A stretch of DNA of 64,000 nucleotides from Rhizobium sp. BK418 (GCF_004341105.1 NZ_SLZK01000010.1:1-64000), one strand, 5' to 3'. Numbered from the stretch's first letter, positions 26,910 to 35,466 are shown. Translations and numbers: made by a program. The notes: generated by a model from the sequence alone, not told the origin.

Positions 26910-28016
26910 GTGCACGACAAGCGGTATCAGGTCTTCATCAGTTCGACATTTCAGGATCTCCGCGAAGAGCGCCGCGCTGTACAGGATGTAATCATAAGCA
27001 TGGGGGATTTTCCTGTGCAGATGGAGTCCTTCCCGGCCGCCGACGAAGATCAGTTCGAGTTTATCAAGTCCCTGATCGATAAGTGTGACTACTACGTCCT
27101 CATCATCGCCGGACGTTACGGCAGCCCGGCCGAAGACGGCCTTAGCTACACCCACAAGGAATTTCGATATGCCGTGGAGAAAGGTGTCCCTGTTCTGGTG
27201 ATGCTCCACGGAGAGCCGGGCAAGATCCCGGCCGAAAGCCTCGAGCCAACCGATTCTGGACGGCAATCCCTGAAAGACTTCATCAAAGAGGCCGAGCATA
27301 AACGCCTGCGGAAGACTTGGACGACACTTGGCGATCTTAAGTTGGCCGTTCGTGAGGCACTAGATCACGCGAAGGCGACCAAGCCGCGTGTTGGCTGGAT
27401 TCGGGGAGACGCTGTCGCAAGTATCGACACGCTTGAGGAATTGAATGAGGTCCGCAAAGAAAATGAGAAATTTCGTATTGCGCTCGGCAACCTCAGCGTC
27501 GAGATACCGCTTCCTAAGCTACCTAACGCCGACGAGCTCACTACTCTCACCCTCCTGCCGATGACGTCGAATAAAGGCACGAAGCGCGGCAGCTCCGCCA
27601 AAATCCAGGGATCCTGGATATCCTTCTTTCCACTGTTCTTCTCCAACCTTTATGTGTCGACGAACGACTGGAACGGCGAGTTCTACTTCAACATCGATCA
27701 CGATGCTTCATGCGTACAGATCGCCTCAGCAATCGCTGGGGAGCTCGCTCCAGTCGAAACGGCTGGCTGCTTCAAGATAACCCGGAGCACGCTAGATCGC
27801 CTTATTTCCTACTATACCGAAGCCGGACTTATGATAGCATCCGGAAACGAGGGTCAGACGCCATTCACGGAGACTGCGCAGCGTCTTGCACGTCGTCACC
27901 ACGTCGTGGGGAGCGCGCCGCCGTTTGCAATTATCGAGGGCGAAGTGACCATCACCGCTATCGGCTCCTCAGGCGGAAATTTCTCAAGAAACCTGGACGA
28001 CGACATCCCGTTTTAG
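26910..28016 (+). CDS. DUF4062 domain-containing protein
   Basis: A protein of 368 residues from a GTG at 26910 with an AGAGGA site. The frame extends upstream without family match. Residues 5-95 match DUF4062: YQVFISSTFQDLREERRAV, then GDFPVQMESF, DQFEFIKSLIDKCDYYVLII and AGRYGS. The fold is related to TIR and is often the N-terminal part of STAND-like defence proteins; here no NTPase follows. A short coiled-coil-like segment (EELNEVRKENEKFRIAL) comes next, and the C-terminal half has a winged-helix-like part. It sits in a block flanked by the broken and intact DUF1612 genes. Function unknown; a role in defence or sensing is plausible. Confidence 0.75.
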   Translation: MHDKRYQVFISSTFQDLREERRAVQDVIISMGDFPVQMESFPAADEDQFEFIKSLIDKCDYYVLIIAGRYGSPAEDGLSYTHKEFRYAVEKGVPVLVMLHGEPGKIPAESLEPTDSGRQSLKDFIKEAEHKRLRKTWTTLGDLKLAVREALDHAKATKPRVGWIRGDAVASIDTLEELNEVRKENEKFRIALGNLSVEIPLPKLPNADELTTLTLLPMTSNKGTKRGSSAKIQGSWISFFPLFFSNLYVSTNDWNGEFYFNIDHDASCVQIASAIAGELAPVETAGCFKITRSTLDRLISYYTEAGLMIASGNEGQTPFTETAQRLARRHHVVGSAPPFAIIEGEVTITAIGSSGGNFSRNLDDDIPF

Positions 28017-28161
28017 GGGCGCCAATTTCTACGACTGATCTTGGGCTGCCGGTACTTTTCGCAACAGCGTAGCAGAACACAACTGGAACTTTCGGGAACT
28101 GGAAGTTAGGCTGTGGCTGGATCAGCTTCGACGTCGAAGCGAGATGTTGGCCAATATCTAT

Positions 28162-28788
28162 TCAAGTTTGCGGCGGCTGGTCAGGATTTCCGCCTGAAAC
28201 TAGCGGCGGTGAGGGAACCGGTGCTGACCAGATGATGATGCCCGATCTAAGAATATCTAAAACTTCCCCGCAGTCATCCCTCCGAATGAGGAAGGGCATT
28301 CTTGAGGTTTTGTAGGCTTGGGCTAGGTGATATCGATGCATCCCCCCGTCGATATGGATTTGGTCTTGGAAGCGTCGGATCACGGGCGGCGTAACCAAAA
28401 GTCCATTAAGCCACCTATAAGCCGTCTTGCAGCTTTTGGATTTATACTCTCTGTGCCAAGGATCCTTGTCACGACTGGCGTTGTAGGTGAGGCTACGATG
28501 GACCTCGGCGACGTCTGCCTCGATAAGGGCGAAATCATGGGGGTCGTGCTTGTTTGGAGCATCTCCATCAAAGGCAAGATAGAAGTTGGCCGGGGACAGG
28601 TCCCAAAGCGCCGTCAACGTAGCTGGGACATTTTTCCGCCTTCTACACCATTTTGCCACAGCAGCGCGCTCTGCAGCCATGCCAAGCTCTGTCATCTCGT
28701 CTCGCTTCCCATCAAGAATGTCGCATATCACGGGGAAGCTTAATCCCAGAGCGTGCAGGCGATTAAAATCGTCCACGTCAACCGCCAT
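28162..28788 (-). CDS. Hypothetical protein with ParB-like motif, coupled to a HEPN-like gene
   Basis: A protein of 208 residues. Near residues 144-160 it reads HIDGGMHRYHLAQAYKTSRM, similar to the GxHR-type box of ParB/Srx-fold proteins, which bind or modify nucleotides. The N-terminal 90 residues are helical and unassigned, and the C-terminus is proline-rich. Its ATG at 28788 overlaps the stop of the upstream HEPN-like gene (TAATG), so it is translated together with it. It could be the antitoxin or modifier of a HEPN toxin. That role is inference; similarity to ParB is limited to the motif. Confidence 0.55.
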   Translation of the reverse strand: MAVDVDDFNRLHALGLSFPVICDILDGKRDEMTELGMAAERAAVAKWCRRRKNVPATLTALWDLSPANFYLAFDGDAPNKHDPHDFALIEADVAEVHRSLTYNASRDKDPWHREYKSKSCKTAYRWLNGLLVTPPVIRRFQDQIHIDGGMHRYHLAQAYKTSRMPFLIRRDDCGEVLDILRSGIIIWSAPVPSPPLVSGGNPDQPPQT

Positions 28789-29405
28789 TAATACTTCTCG
28801 AATGTGGGATTGTAGGATCGGTCCGCGAGCTCTTCGAGGGTCCTTTTCACCTCCCGGACAGCTCGGACGGTTAACGGTTGAACGGCAATCTCGGATAGTG
28901 TGTAGCGGCCACCGTGTAGTTCTATGATACTGCGCATCAAAACAGCCATGAACGCTCGCATACGGTCGAGTGCATAGTCCTCGGCCCAGAAGTCAGAGAA
29001 ATCCTTTTTCCTTTCTTCGCCTTCCCATCTAGAATTTCGGTTGAAGACGACTGTGGTCTCCATCCTGATAGGCAGGCCGTGAACAAGGTCATTCCTGACT
29101 TCGAACGCGAGCCGGGCAGCTGTGCACCAATTTTCCAAGAAGGAGCGCTCTTCGCGCACAGGAAGCGTTGTGGCGTGGTCGGCAAGCATCTTGATCAGAT
29201 CAGTGATTTTTTTCAGATCCGTGACAGGTCTGACGTTTTTATAGGGGAGCTTCAGAGCGTGCCAAAGGTATCTTTCTAAGTGGTACTCGATCGCCGATCC
29301 GAAGGTCACGATGGCGCCGATCCTTGCTCCGATTTCCGGGGTAATACCTTGCATGCTCTGCAACCGCTCGGGCTGTCCATATTCCTCGTAAGCAGGCGTT
29401 TTCAT
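28788..29405 (-). CDS. HEPN-like protein with RNDLVH motif
   Basis: A protein of 205 residues, predicted mostly helical. Near residues 103-112 it reads VRNDLVHGLP, an R-N-x3-H motif typical of HEPN RNases. Upstream features include GITPEIGARIGAIVTFGSAIEYHLER, a helical pattern seen at the start of such proteins. It is followed without gap by the ParB-like gene, the usual layout of a toxin-antitoxin or defence pair (HEPN first, partner second). The ATG at 29405 has no strong ribosome binding site. The region upstream (29406-29573) has no gene. Confidence 0.65.
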   Translation of the reverse strand: MKTPAYEEYGQPERLQSMQGITPEIGARIGAIVTFGSAIEYHLERYLWHALKLPYKNVRPVTDLKKITDLIKMLADHATTLPVREERSFLENWCTAARLAFEVRNDLVHGLPIRMETTVVFNRNSRWEGEERKKDFSDFWAEDYALDRMRAFMAVLMRSIIELHGGRYTLSEIAVQPLTVRAVREVKRTLEELADRSYNPTFEKY

Positions 29406-29573
29406 CGTTGCACAGCGCTCGCGCGAACCCTATCTTCCCGCTTTCATACAGGAGAGAGGACTACCCGAGAAGCCTTGCAAAGCCTATGTGAACGGCTATC
29501 TCGGCTCAAGTATTGGGATTGAACCTTGCGTGACTGCGACGCGGATCCGCAGAGGACGCAGCTTTTTTGGCGC

Positions 29574-30701
29574 TCAGAAAATCCCCCATGCCCGAAACCT
29601 CCCCCTCCCCGTCATCTCCCTTAGGCCGAGCTCCAGAACGATCCGCCGCGCCGCCTGCGGAGTCACATCCAGCGTTTTTGCCACCATGCCGGCCGACACC
29701 AGCGGTTTTGCCATGACCAGCTCAACTAGCTCCGGCAATTTCGACGACGTCCGCCTCCCCTCCAGCTTCCGCTCGAACATTTTTCGCGCCAGCGCCAGCC
29801 GATCATGCTCTTTCAGACCGAGCTCGGCGGCTGCGATCAGGCCGTGAGCTATGGCGAGCAGCCGGGTCTCCCGGTCGCGATGCCGGCGCCGATCGACGGG
29901 AATGGTTTTCAGGGCGAGATTGATCGCGGCGAGATGCGCGCCGGTGGCGATGCCGGCCTGCCGCAGGATCGACGCGGCAAACAGGCGGCCAAGCCACGGC
30001 GCATGCTGCAGGACGGAAAGTTCGTTCCAGGCATCGAGGGCGACGATCGCCTGCAGCACCGCCGGAAGATCTTCGGCCTGGCGCAACACGCCGCGCCATT
30101 CGTCGAGCCGGGCATCCTCGTCCCAGTCGAGATCGTAAATCATTGGGTCTCTGTCTTGAACGCGGCCGCCGGGCCGCTTGGCACTCTCGATTGCCGCGTC
30201 CGCCCGGGCCAGCAGCGCATCGATGGCGGCATAGTCGACGCCAGGCAGATTTTCCGCGTCATCACCATCGTCCCCCTCTCCTTCCGGATCGGAGGCGACA
30301 GCAGGCCGAATGACGCCGGCCGGCTCGATTGCCCCAGCGCAAAGCGGGTTGGTGTCTGACGTCTGTCGTAAGGTTCGGATACCCTCTGCCGTTAGGACCC
30401 AATCCGGCGCCTGCGCAGCAATGCGCCGGCGGGTGCGCAACACGTCACGAGCGATGGTGAGTTCGTGGGTGGGCGTGCGGATATCGCGGGTGGCGTCGTG
30501 CAACACGAGGTCCTCAAGATGGACCAGTTCGCCGTCGATCCACAGCGAGGCGCAGGCGTCGGCGAAATTTTGGCGCTCGAGGAAGCCGGCGCCGACAGCC
30601 GAGCGCGCAATCCGCTCATCGAGCCGGGTGAGCGCGACGCCGGCGTCGCAAGCCGGGCGCATGAGGGCTGTCATGCTGATTTTTGTTAGATCGTAAGCCA
30701 T
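29574..30701 (-). CDS. DUF1612 and helix-turn-helix protein (RHE_PE00001-like)
   Basis: A protein of 375 residues from the ATG at 30701 (an ATG at 30710 is possible). The start MAYDLTKISMTALMRPA and the region FADACASLWIDGELVHLEDLVLHDA match the DUF1612 proteins that are widespread in Rhizobiaceae plasmids. The C-terminal part LVSAGMVAKTLDVTPQAARRIVLEL is a helix-turn-helix. It probably regulates plasmid or mobile-element genes; the target is unknown. It is divergent from the vapBC-integrase operon, with an inverted repeat at 30792-30810 between them. A broken copy lies at 26405-26800. Confidence 0.85.
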   Translation of the reverse strand: MAYDLTKISMTALMRPACDAGVALTRLDERIARSAVGAGFLERQNFADACASLWIDGELVHLEDLVLHDATRDIRTPTHELTIARDVLRTRRRIAAQAPDWVLTAEGIRTLRQTSDTNPLCAGAIEPAGVIRPAVASDPEGEGDDGDDAENLPGVDYAAIDALLARADAAIESAKRPGGRVQDRDPMIYDLDWDEDARLDEWRGVLRQAEDLPAVLQAIVALDAWNELSVLQHAPWLGRLFAASILRQAGIATGAHLAAINLALKTIPVDRRRHRDRETRLLAIAHGLIAAAELGLKEHDRLALARKMFERKLEGRRTSSKLPELVELVMAKPLVSAGMVAKTLDVTPQAARRIVLELGLREMTGRGRFRAWGIF

Positions 30702-30791
30702 TGAAATCATGGTAAATGATTTGCTAAACGAACTCTATATGAATATTACGATTCCTCACATCGTATGATCTTCAAGTGGTGCGATAACCAT

Positions 30792-30810
30792 CGATAAGTA
30801 CTGCTTATCG
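30792..30810. promoter_or_regulatory. Inverted repeat between DUF1612 and vapBC
   Basis: Perfect 7-base arms CGATAAG (30792-30798) and CTTATCG (30804-30810) are separated by TACTG. The site lies about 85 bases upstream of vapB and about 90 bases upstream of the DUF1612 gene. It could be an operator for VapB or for the DUF1612 helix-turn-helix; it has no following T-run, so it is not a terminator. Confidence 0.4.
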
Positions 30811-30894
30811 GAAGTTAGCCATCCAACCCTGTTTCCCTTGCCATCTGAAGCCCCGACCGCTATATTTCAGGCACGATTTCGATGAGGAAACGCA

Positions 30895-31152
30895 ATGTCC
30901 GAACCGCAACTCTCCGTCCGCAGCACCAAGGCCAGGGATCTCGCCCATGCGCTGGCGAAGCGCACCGGCCAGCCGATCAACAAGCTTGTCGAAATTGCGC
31001 TCGAGCGCTACGACCGGGAACTGCGGCAAAACCCGACGCAGACGCCTGGTGACGCGCTCTGGGAACTGATGGTCGAAGGCCGACGATCCGTGCCGCCCGG
31101 CACAACCTCTGCGCATGATGACCTCTACGACGAAAACGGCTTACCGAAATGA
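30895..31152 (+). CDS. vapB: VapB-type antitoxin
   Basis: A protein of 85 residues. The N-terminus (LSVRSTKARDLAHALAKRTGQPINKLVEIALERY) is a short DNA-binding region of the PSK/VapB transcription-factor family, and the C-terminal acidic tail (AHDDLYDENGLPK) would wrap the toxin. It overlaps vapC by 4 bases (ATGA at 31149-31152). As usual for VapBC it should repress its own promoter. It is the first gene of a four-gene plus-strand operon. Confidence 0.8.
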   Translation: MSEPQLSVRSTKARDLAHALAKRTGQPINKLVEIALERYDRELRQNPTQTPGDALWELMVEGRRSVPPGTTSAHDDLYDENGLPK

Positions 31153-31550
31153 TCGCCGTCGATACGTCGGTCATTGTCGCCACCGCACTCGGCGAGCCTG
31201 AAGCTGAACAGTTTCATGCGCTGGTTACCGGTGAGGAGATCGTGATCGGGTGGCCCACCTTACTTGAAGCGCGCATGGTGCTGGCCGGCAAGAACTTTCC
31301 CAATGCCGCGACAATCATTTCACAGCTGGTTGCCTTGCCAAATGTCACCGCCGTGGCTTTTGGTGAGCGGCACTACTACGCCGCTGAGAAGGCTTTTGAA
31401 CTTTTCGGTAAGGGCCGTCATCCGGCCGGCCTCAACATGGGCGACTGTTTTTCCTATGCGGTGGCCGCAATCGCCAAGGCGCCGCTCCTATTCAAGGGTC
31501 AGGATTTTGGGAAGACGGACCTGAAACTTCACCCGTCGTCGTCGCAGTGA
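31149..31550 (+). CDS. vapC: VapC-type PIN toxin
   Basis: A protein of 133 residues, standard VapC length. The four acidic PIN residues are visible: Asp5 (IAVDTS), Glu40 (TLLEAR), Asp99 (NMGDCFSYA) and Asp119 (KGQDF). VapC toxins are metal-dependent RNases, often cutting initiator tRNA or rRNA, and help stabilise plasmids. It overlaps vapB by 4 bases and is followed 10 bases later by a small gene that is itself coupled to the recombinase gene. Confidence 0.85.
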   Translation: MIAVDTSVIVATALGEPEAEQFHALVTGEEIVIGWPTLLEARMVLAGKNFPNAATIISQLVALPNVTAVAFGERHYYAAEKAFELFGKGRHPAGLNMGDCFSYAVAAIAKAPLLFKGQDFGKTDLKLHPSSSQ

Positions 31551-31560
31551 AGGACACAGA

Positions 31561-31854
31561 GTGATCGAAGACCGAGTGAGATTTGCGCCGGAGAAATTGT
31601 TGAACGTAGCCCACGAAGACACCAGCCAGGGCCGGCGGGTGGCGAATTTCCTGCTGGCCTGGTGGAACGCCGAAGTGCATGGCGGCTTCGATCTGACCGA
31701 TCTCGCCAATGTCGATCCGCATGTCGCCGCGGACATGGCGACGATCTTCACATTTCTCGCCCGCGAGGAGGATGTCATCTATCCCTACGACTACCGCAGC
31801 GAACTCGAAGCGATCATCGCGCGCTGGCGACCACAGGCGGAGAGCGCTGGATGA
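31561..31854 (+). CDS. Small hypothetical protein (DUF7673-like)
   Basis: A protein of 97 residues from a GTG at 31561. It reads NFLLAWWNAEVHGGFDLTDLANVD and DMATIFTFLARE, resembling small proteins found next to VapBC and integrases in rhizobia (DUF7673-like). No catalytic motif is seen. Its stop overlaps the ATG of the recombinase gene (ATGA at 31851-31854), so the two are coupled. A role as directionality or plasmid-maintenance factor is possible but unproven. Confidence 0.55.
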   Translation: MIEDRVRFAPEKLLNVAHEDTSQGRRVANFLLAWWNAEVHGGFDLTDLANVDPHVAADMATIFTFLAREEDVIYPYDYRSELEAIIARWRPQAESAG

Positions 31855-33002
31855 CCCTGGCGTCGGGACCACTTGCGACCGATGTCGAACGTCGGGCCGA
31901 AGCGCTCGACACCATCGCCGCCATACTGCCGATCGACCGCCGCGACAAGCTCGCCGAACTACTCACCGACGCCGACGTCGAGACGCTGCGGCATCTGGTC
32001 AACGAGGGGATGGGCGACAATACACTTCGGGCGCTGTCGTCCGACTTGGCCTACCTCGAAGCCTGGTCGCTTGCCGCGACCGGCGCTCCCCTGCCCTGGC
32101 CAGCGTCCGAAGCACTGCTATTAAAATTCGTCGCCCATCATCTGTGGGATCCGGCGAAACGGGAGAGCGATCCCGATCATGGCATGCCGGCCCCCGTTGA
32201 CCGGGTCTTGCGGGAGGGTGGCTCCCTGCGGGCTGCCGGACCGCATGCGCCGGACACGGTGCGCCGGCGGCTCGCCAGCTGGTCGACCTTGACGAAGTGG
32301 CGAGGCCTCGACGGCGCCTTTCCCTCCCCTGCCCTGAAATCCGCCATTCGGCTTGCGGTGCGCGCCGTGCCGCGGCCTCGACGGCGCAAGAGTGCAAAGG
32401 CGGTCACCGGTGACGTCCTTGCCCAATTGTTGGCCGCCTGCGGCGGCGACAGCCTGCGCGATATCAGGGACCGGGCGATCCTGATGGTTGCCTTTGCCTC
32501 CGGCGGCCGGCGGCGCAGCGAGATCGCCAGTTTGCGCAAGGAGCAGCTGACGGTCGAGGCGCCAGTAATGGGTGGCGAGGATCTCCCCCTCCCCTCGCTC
32601 TCAATTCATCTCGGCCGTACCAAGAACTCCGGGGCCAGCCAGGATGAAGTCGTCTATCTCGTCGGTCGGCCGGTCGACGCGCTGAACGCCTGGTTGGCGG
32701 CGGCCAAGATCGACAGCGGCAGTGTGTTTCGGGCGATCGACCGTTGGGGCAATGTATCCCGCCGGGCACTCGACCCGAAGGCGGTCAACGATATCGTCAA
32801 GCGGCGGGCGAGATTGGCTGGATTGGATGCTGGAGATTTTTCGGCGCACGGGCTGCGGTCAGGATACCTGACTGAAGCAGCGAACCGCGGTATCCCTCTT
32901 CCCGAAGCGATGGAACAATCACGCCATCGCTCGATTCAACAAGCGTCGAGCTATTACAACAGCGCGACTCGGCGCAGCGGCAGGGCGGCGCGGCTTCTGT
33001 GA
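31851..33002 (+). CDS. Tyrosine recombinase/integrase
   Basis: A protein of 383 residues from the ATG at 31851 (the open frame runs up to 31662 inside the previous gene). The C-terminal catalytic domain has GGRRRSEIASLR (first Arg, near residue 220), HLGRTKN (Lys), HGLRSGY (His-x-x-Arg, near 333), SRH (near 356) and a Tyr in the SSYYN motif (near 367). The N-terminal third is a core-binding-like helical region. It can cut and rejoin DNA by the type IB mechanism. It may resolve plasmid multimers or move the element; no att sites were identified. It is the last gene of the vapBC operon. Confidence 0.85.
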   Translation: MTLASGPLATDVERRAEALDTIAAILPIDRRDKLAELLTDADVETLRHLVNEGMGDNTLRALSSDLAYLEAWSLAATGAPLPWPASEALLLKFVAHHLWDPAKRESDPDHGMPAPVDRVLREGGSLRAAGPHAPDTVRRRLASWSTLTKWRGLDGAFPSPALKSAIRLAVRAVPRPRRRKSAKAVTGDVLAQLLAACGGDSLRDIRDRAILMVAFASGGRRRSEIASLRKEQLTVEAPVMGGEDLPLPSLSIHLGRTKNSGASQDEVVYLVGRPVDALNAWLAAAKIDSGSVFRAIDRWGNVSRRALDPKAVNDIVKRRARLAGLDAGDFSAHGLRSGYLTEAANRGIPLPEAMEQSRHRSIQQASSYYNSATRRSGRAARLL

Positions 33003-33193
33003 TGGCCGGCCCGAAGCCGACGTTTCATGACAGGCAGACGGGGTTTGCCGAGGACAGAGGAGGCGCTAACAAGATCAATGTTCAGTGACTTCTTTTCGAT
33101 GTTGAACGGCTCCGGCTCAAAGTCGATCTATCGTCCGGCGCGTTTTGCTATACCCGACCTACTGAGGATCGGGTACAGCGCGTTGAGAGCTCC

Positions 33194-33925
33194 TTAGACT
33201 TGCCGCAAGCCGCCGTCGACGCACAGTTCGGCACCGGCGATATAGCTCGCGTCATCGCTCAACAAGAACAAGGCGGCTGCAGCGACTTCTGAAGGCCGCG
33301 CCATTCGCCCCATCGGGATCGGAGCGACAAGTGCTGCACGCATGTCTTCCGGAACCGCAGCCATCATTTCCGTATCCGTTGGCCCGGGCGCAACAACGTT
33401 GACGCGGATATCTTTGGGCGCGAGTTCTGCCGTCCAGGTTCGGGCATAGGAACGGACGGCCGCTTTGGTGGCGGCGTAGGTTCCGTAGGAAGAATAGCCC
33501 GCGCTATCGGCGATGGATCCAACGAGGACGACCGATCCACCTCCTATCATCGCGGGGAGAGCCGCCTGCAGACCGAAAACCATCCCGCGGACGTTGACGC
33601 CGAAGTGGCGGTCGAAGTGGTCTGGCGTTATGTCCGCGATTTGCGCAGGCTCGGAGAGACCCGCATTCAATACGAGTGCGTCAATACGGCCGCATGCTTT
33701 TCGCACTTTTTCGACAGCCTCCACCATATCTTCGGGGACACTGGCATCGGCGGCAATGCCGACCGCGTCATTGCCGATACCCTTGGCCGCCTTCTCGGCA
33801 TCTTCACTTCTACGACTGGTAATGAAGACCTTCGCCCCTTCGGCAGAAAGCCGCTCTGCAATTGCCAAGCCGATACCCTTGGCGCCCCCGACGATCAGGG
33901 CAACCTTGTTACTCATTCGAGCCAT
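33194..33925 (-). CDS. SDR family oxidoreductase
   Basis: A protein of 243 residues. It has the dinucleotide motif VGGAKGIG near residue 12, the NAG motif (LVLNAG), a catalytic Ser (VGSIADSAGY) and the YGTYAATKAA Tyr-x3-Lys, i.e. a classical NAD(P)-dependent short-chain dehydrogenase. The C-terminal region is the usual SDR end. The ATG at 33925 has an AAAGGA site; the frame's first start at 33940 is less likely. It is divergent from the HxlR regulator (34007), which probably controls it. Substrate unknown. Confidence 0.9.
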   Translation of the reverse strand: MARMSNKVALIVGGAKGIGLAIAERLSAEGAKVFITSRRSEDAEKAAKGIGNDAVGIAADASVPEDMVEAVEKVRKACGRIDALVLNAGLSEPAQIADITPDHFDRHFGVNVRGMVFGLQAALPAMIGGGSVVLVGSIADSAGYSSYGTYAATKAAVRSYARTWTAELAPKDIRVNVVAPGPTDTEMMAAVPEDMRAALVAPIPMGRMARPSEVAAAALFLLSDDASYIAGAELCVDGGLRQV

Positions 33926-33956
33926 CGTGAATCCTTTCAATTGATGGTCTCATCAT

Positions 33957-33973
33957 GATATACGTCCTATATC
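33957..33973. promoter_or_regulatory. Candidate HxlR operator
   Basis: Perfect 6-base arms GATATA (33957-33962) and TATATC (33968-33973) flank CGTCC, in the 81-base gap between the divergent SDR and HxlR starts. HxlR regulators often bind such palindromes next to divergent oxidoreductase genes. Confidence 0.45.
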
Positions 33974-34006
33974 TGGTATCAATTACGCACCTGAAGTAGC
34001 CTAGAT

Positions 34007-34399
34007 ATGGACGAGTATACTGACCTGGAAGCCCTTTCTCAGTGCGCCTTTGAGGACATGGCACGGGTTCGCCCGGTGCTGGACAAGATCGCTGACAAAT
34101 GGACAATCCTGATACTGACAGTGATCTGTCCCAAACCCTCGCGCTTCAACGAGATCAAGCGGCGCCTCGATGGGATCACGCACAAAGCTCTGGCCGACGC
34201 TTTGAAGAGGCTTGAGCGGAACGGCCTTGTGACGAGAACCGTACTCCCGACGCAGCCGATTGGCGTGGAATATGCGATTACCCCACTCGGCCATTCACTG
34301 CGCGAGCCGTTTGAAGCACTGTGTTCATGGGCAGCGGCCAACGCTGACAAGGTCGAGGCAGCCTCGCTGCACTATGACAACACGGCATCTCCTCGCTGA
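34007..34399 (+). CDS. HxlR family transcriptional regulator
   Basis: A protein of 130 residues with the HxlR core: PVLDKIADKWTILIL, then FNEIKRRLDGITHKALADALKRLERNGLVTR and YAITPLGHSL. Residues about 25-100 form the winged helix. Members respond to quinones, aldehydes or other electrophiles in characterised cases and control adjacent oxidoreductases. Here the divergent SDR is the natural target. An early cysteine (Cys13, before the winged helix) is a redox-sensing candidate in many family members, but its role here is untested. Confidence 0.9.
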   Translation: MDEYTDLEALSQCAFEDMARVRPVLDKIADKWTILILTVICPKPSRFNEIKRRLDGITHKALADALKRLERNGLVTRTVLPTQPIGVEYAITPLGHSLREPFEALCSWAAANADKVEAASLHYDNTASPR

Positions 34400-34552
34400 C
34401 GATGTCGCTTAGCAACGATCGACGGGCCGATTACAGACGTGATCGGTGGGAGCGCGATTAGCGGCGGAAGCTGTCGCTTGCGTGAACGGCGTCTTCAGCG
34501 CCGGTTCACGCCAACGCGCGCTAAATATGGCCACAACATCAGGAGAGTCCAG

Positions 34553-34846
34553 ATGCGAAAACTGCTTATCACAGTGGCCCTTCTTGCGGCCGGAACAACC
34601 TCAGGAGTGGCGAACGCGGCGCCTGTGGGCGGCGTTGCCGTTGCGAACACTTCGAATGTCCTAACGGTCGATTATGCTTGCGGGCGCGGATATCATTTGA
34701 GCCCCCGCGGCTTCTGCCGCCCCAATCGATGGGGACCACCGCCACGCTATTACGGATGGGATCGCGGCTATGGTTGGGGTCGCCCCTATCGCGGCGAATG
34801 GCGCGAATACAGGCGCTACGATCGTTGGGACCGCGACTGGCGGTGA
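34553..34846 (+). CDS. Small secreted GCG_CRPN-type protein
   Basis: A protein of 97 residues with a signal peptide (hydrophobic core residues 4-15, ANAAP cleavage region). The mature part has YACGRGYHLSPRGFCRPN, the GCG/CRPN motif, followed by an Arg/Tyr/Trp/Gly-rich tail (YYGWDRGYGWGRPYRGEWRE). Such small proteins are common in alphaproteobacterial envelopes; their function is unknown. The ATG at 34553 has an AGGAG site. Confidence 0.75.
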   Translation: MRKLLITVALLAAGTTSGVANAAPVGGVAVANTSNVLTVDYACGRGYHLSPRGFCRPNRWGPPPRYYGWDRGYGWGRPYRGEWREYRRYDRWDRDWR

Positions 34847-35175
34847 TAGCCGCGTACAGATCCTCGATCTGCTGCGGGGCTTATCCGATGTTCAGGGCAG
34901 CTCCGCAGCGCGTCAATGTCGGCCATGAGCAATTCGACCAGTTCCGGCCGGCTCGCCGATCTGCAGAACCTGATGGATCCCGTTGCGATGACAAGGCGGG
35001 GACTATAGCTTAAGGCGCTAGCACGACCTGGGACAAGGTGCGGCATGAAAGTTGATATGTCCCGCCCGACGATGCGGACTGGAGATCCTCACTTCGATAG
35101 TGACATCGCCGAGCGGGAAGACCGCGACGTGATCTTGCGTCGGGTCGAACCTGCATCGACAGCCGAAGATTTGCC
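34847..35175. other. Intergenic region, no gene recognised
   Basis: No frame with family match or ribosome binding site. The region lies between the small secreted protein (plus strand) and the end of the DUF2934 gene (minus strand). No clear terminator hairpin was found by eye. Confidence 0.4.
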
Positions 35176-35466
35176 TCAGTGCCTTGTAGCTCCTCGTGCT
35201 GTTCTTTGGCCTGCAGGAGGCGGGCTTGTGGTCGAAACGCCCTGTGCGCTGCCGGCCTTTGGTTTTGCCCTCGACTTCGGCGCTACATCCGTGGCTGTCG
35301 CCTTCTTGGCCCGAGGTTTCTTGGCGGCTTGGTCATCCGCCTCCGCCTTCGCGGCAATCTCCTGGAATGCCTCCAGCCAGTGCTTCATATCCTCGCCATG
35401 TGGCCGGCCTTCCCGTTCCCATATCTCGTAGGCCCTTTGCCTGATGCGATCCTCGTTCGACGCCAT
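35176..35466 (-). CDS. DUF2934 family small protein
   Basis: A protein of 96 residues from the ATG at 35466 (preceded by TGGAGGCAGAG). Residues 5-30 read EDRIRQRAYEIWEREGRPHGEDM, the DUF2934 helical motif, and the rest is a lysine/alanine/proline-rich basic tail (KKPRAKKATATDV). The basic tail suggests nucleic-acid binding. Such genes are frequent on rhizobial replicons; function unknown. It lies 216 bases before the end of repC on the same strand. Confidence 0.75.
   Translation of the reverse strand: MASNEDRIRQRAYEIWEREGRPHGEDMKHWLEAFQEIAAKAEADDQAAKKPRAKKATATDVAPKSRAKPKAGSAQGVSTTSPPPAGQRTARGATRH

Noticed and set aside
29520..29575. Hairpin with CTGCG/CGCAG arms and a T-run as a terminator
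   Set aside because: The T-run faces the plus strand, where no gene ends; probably chance.
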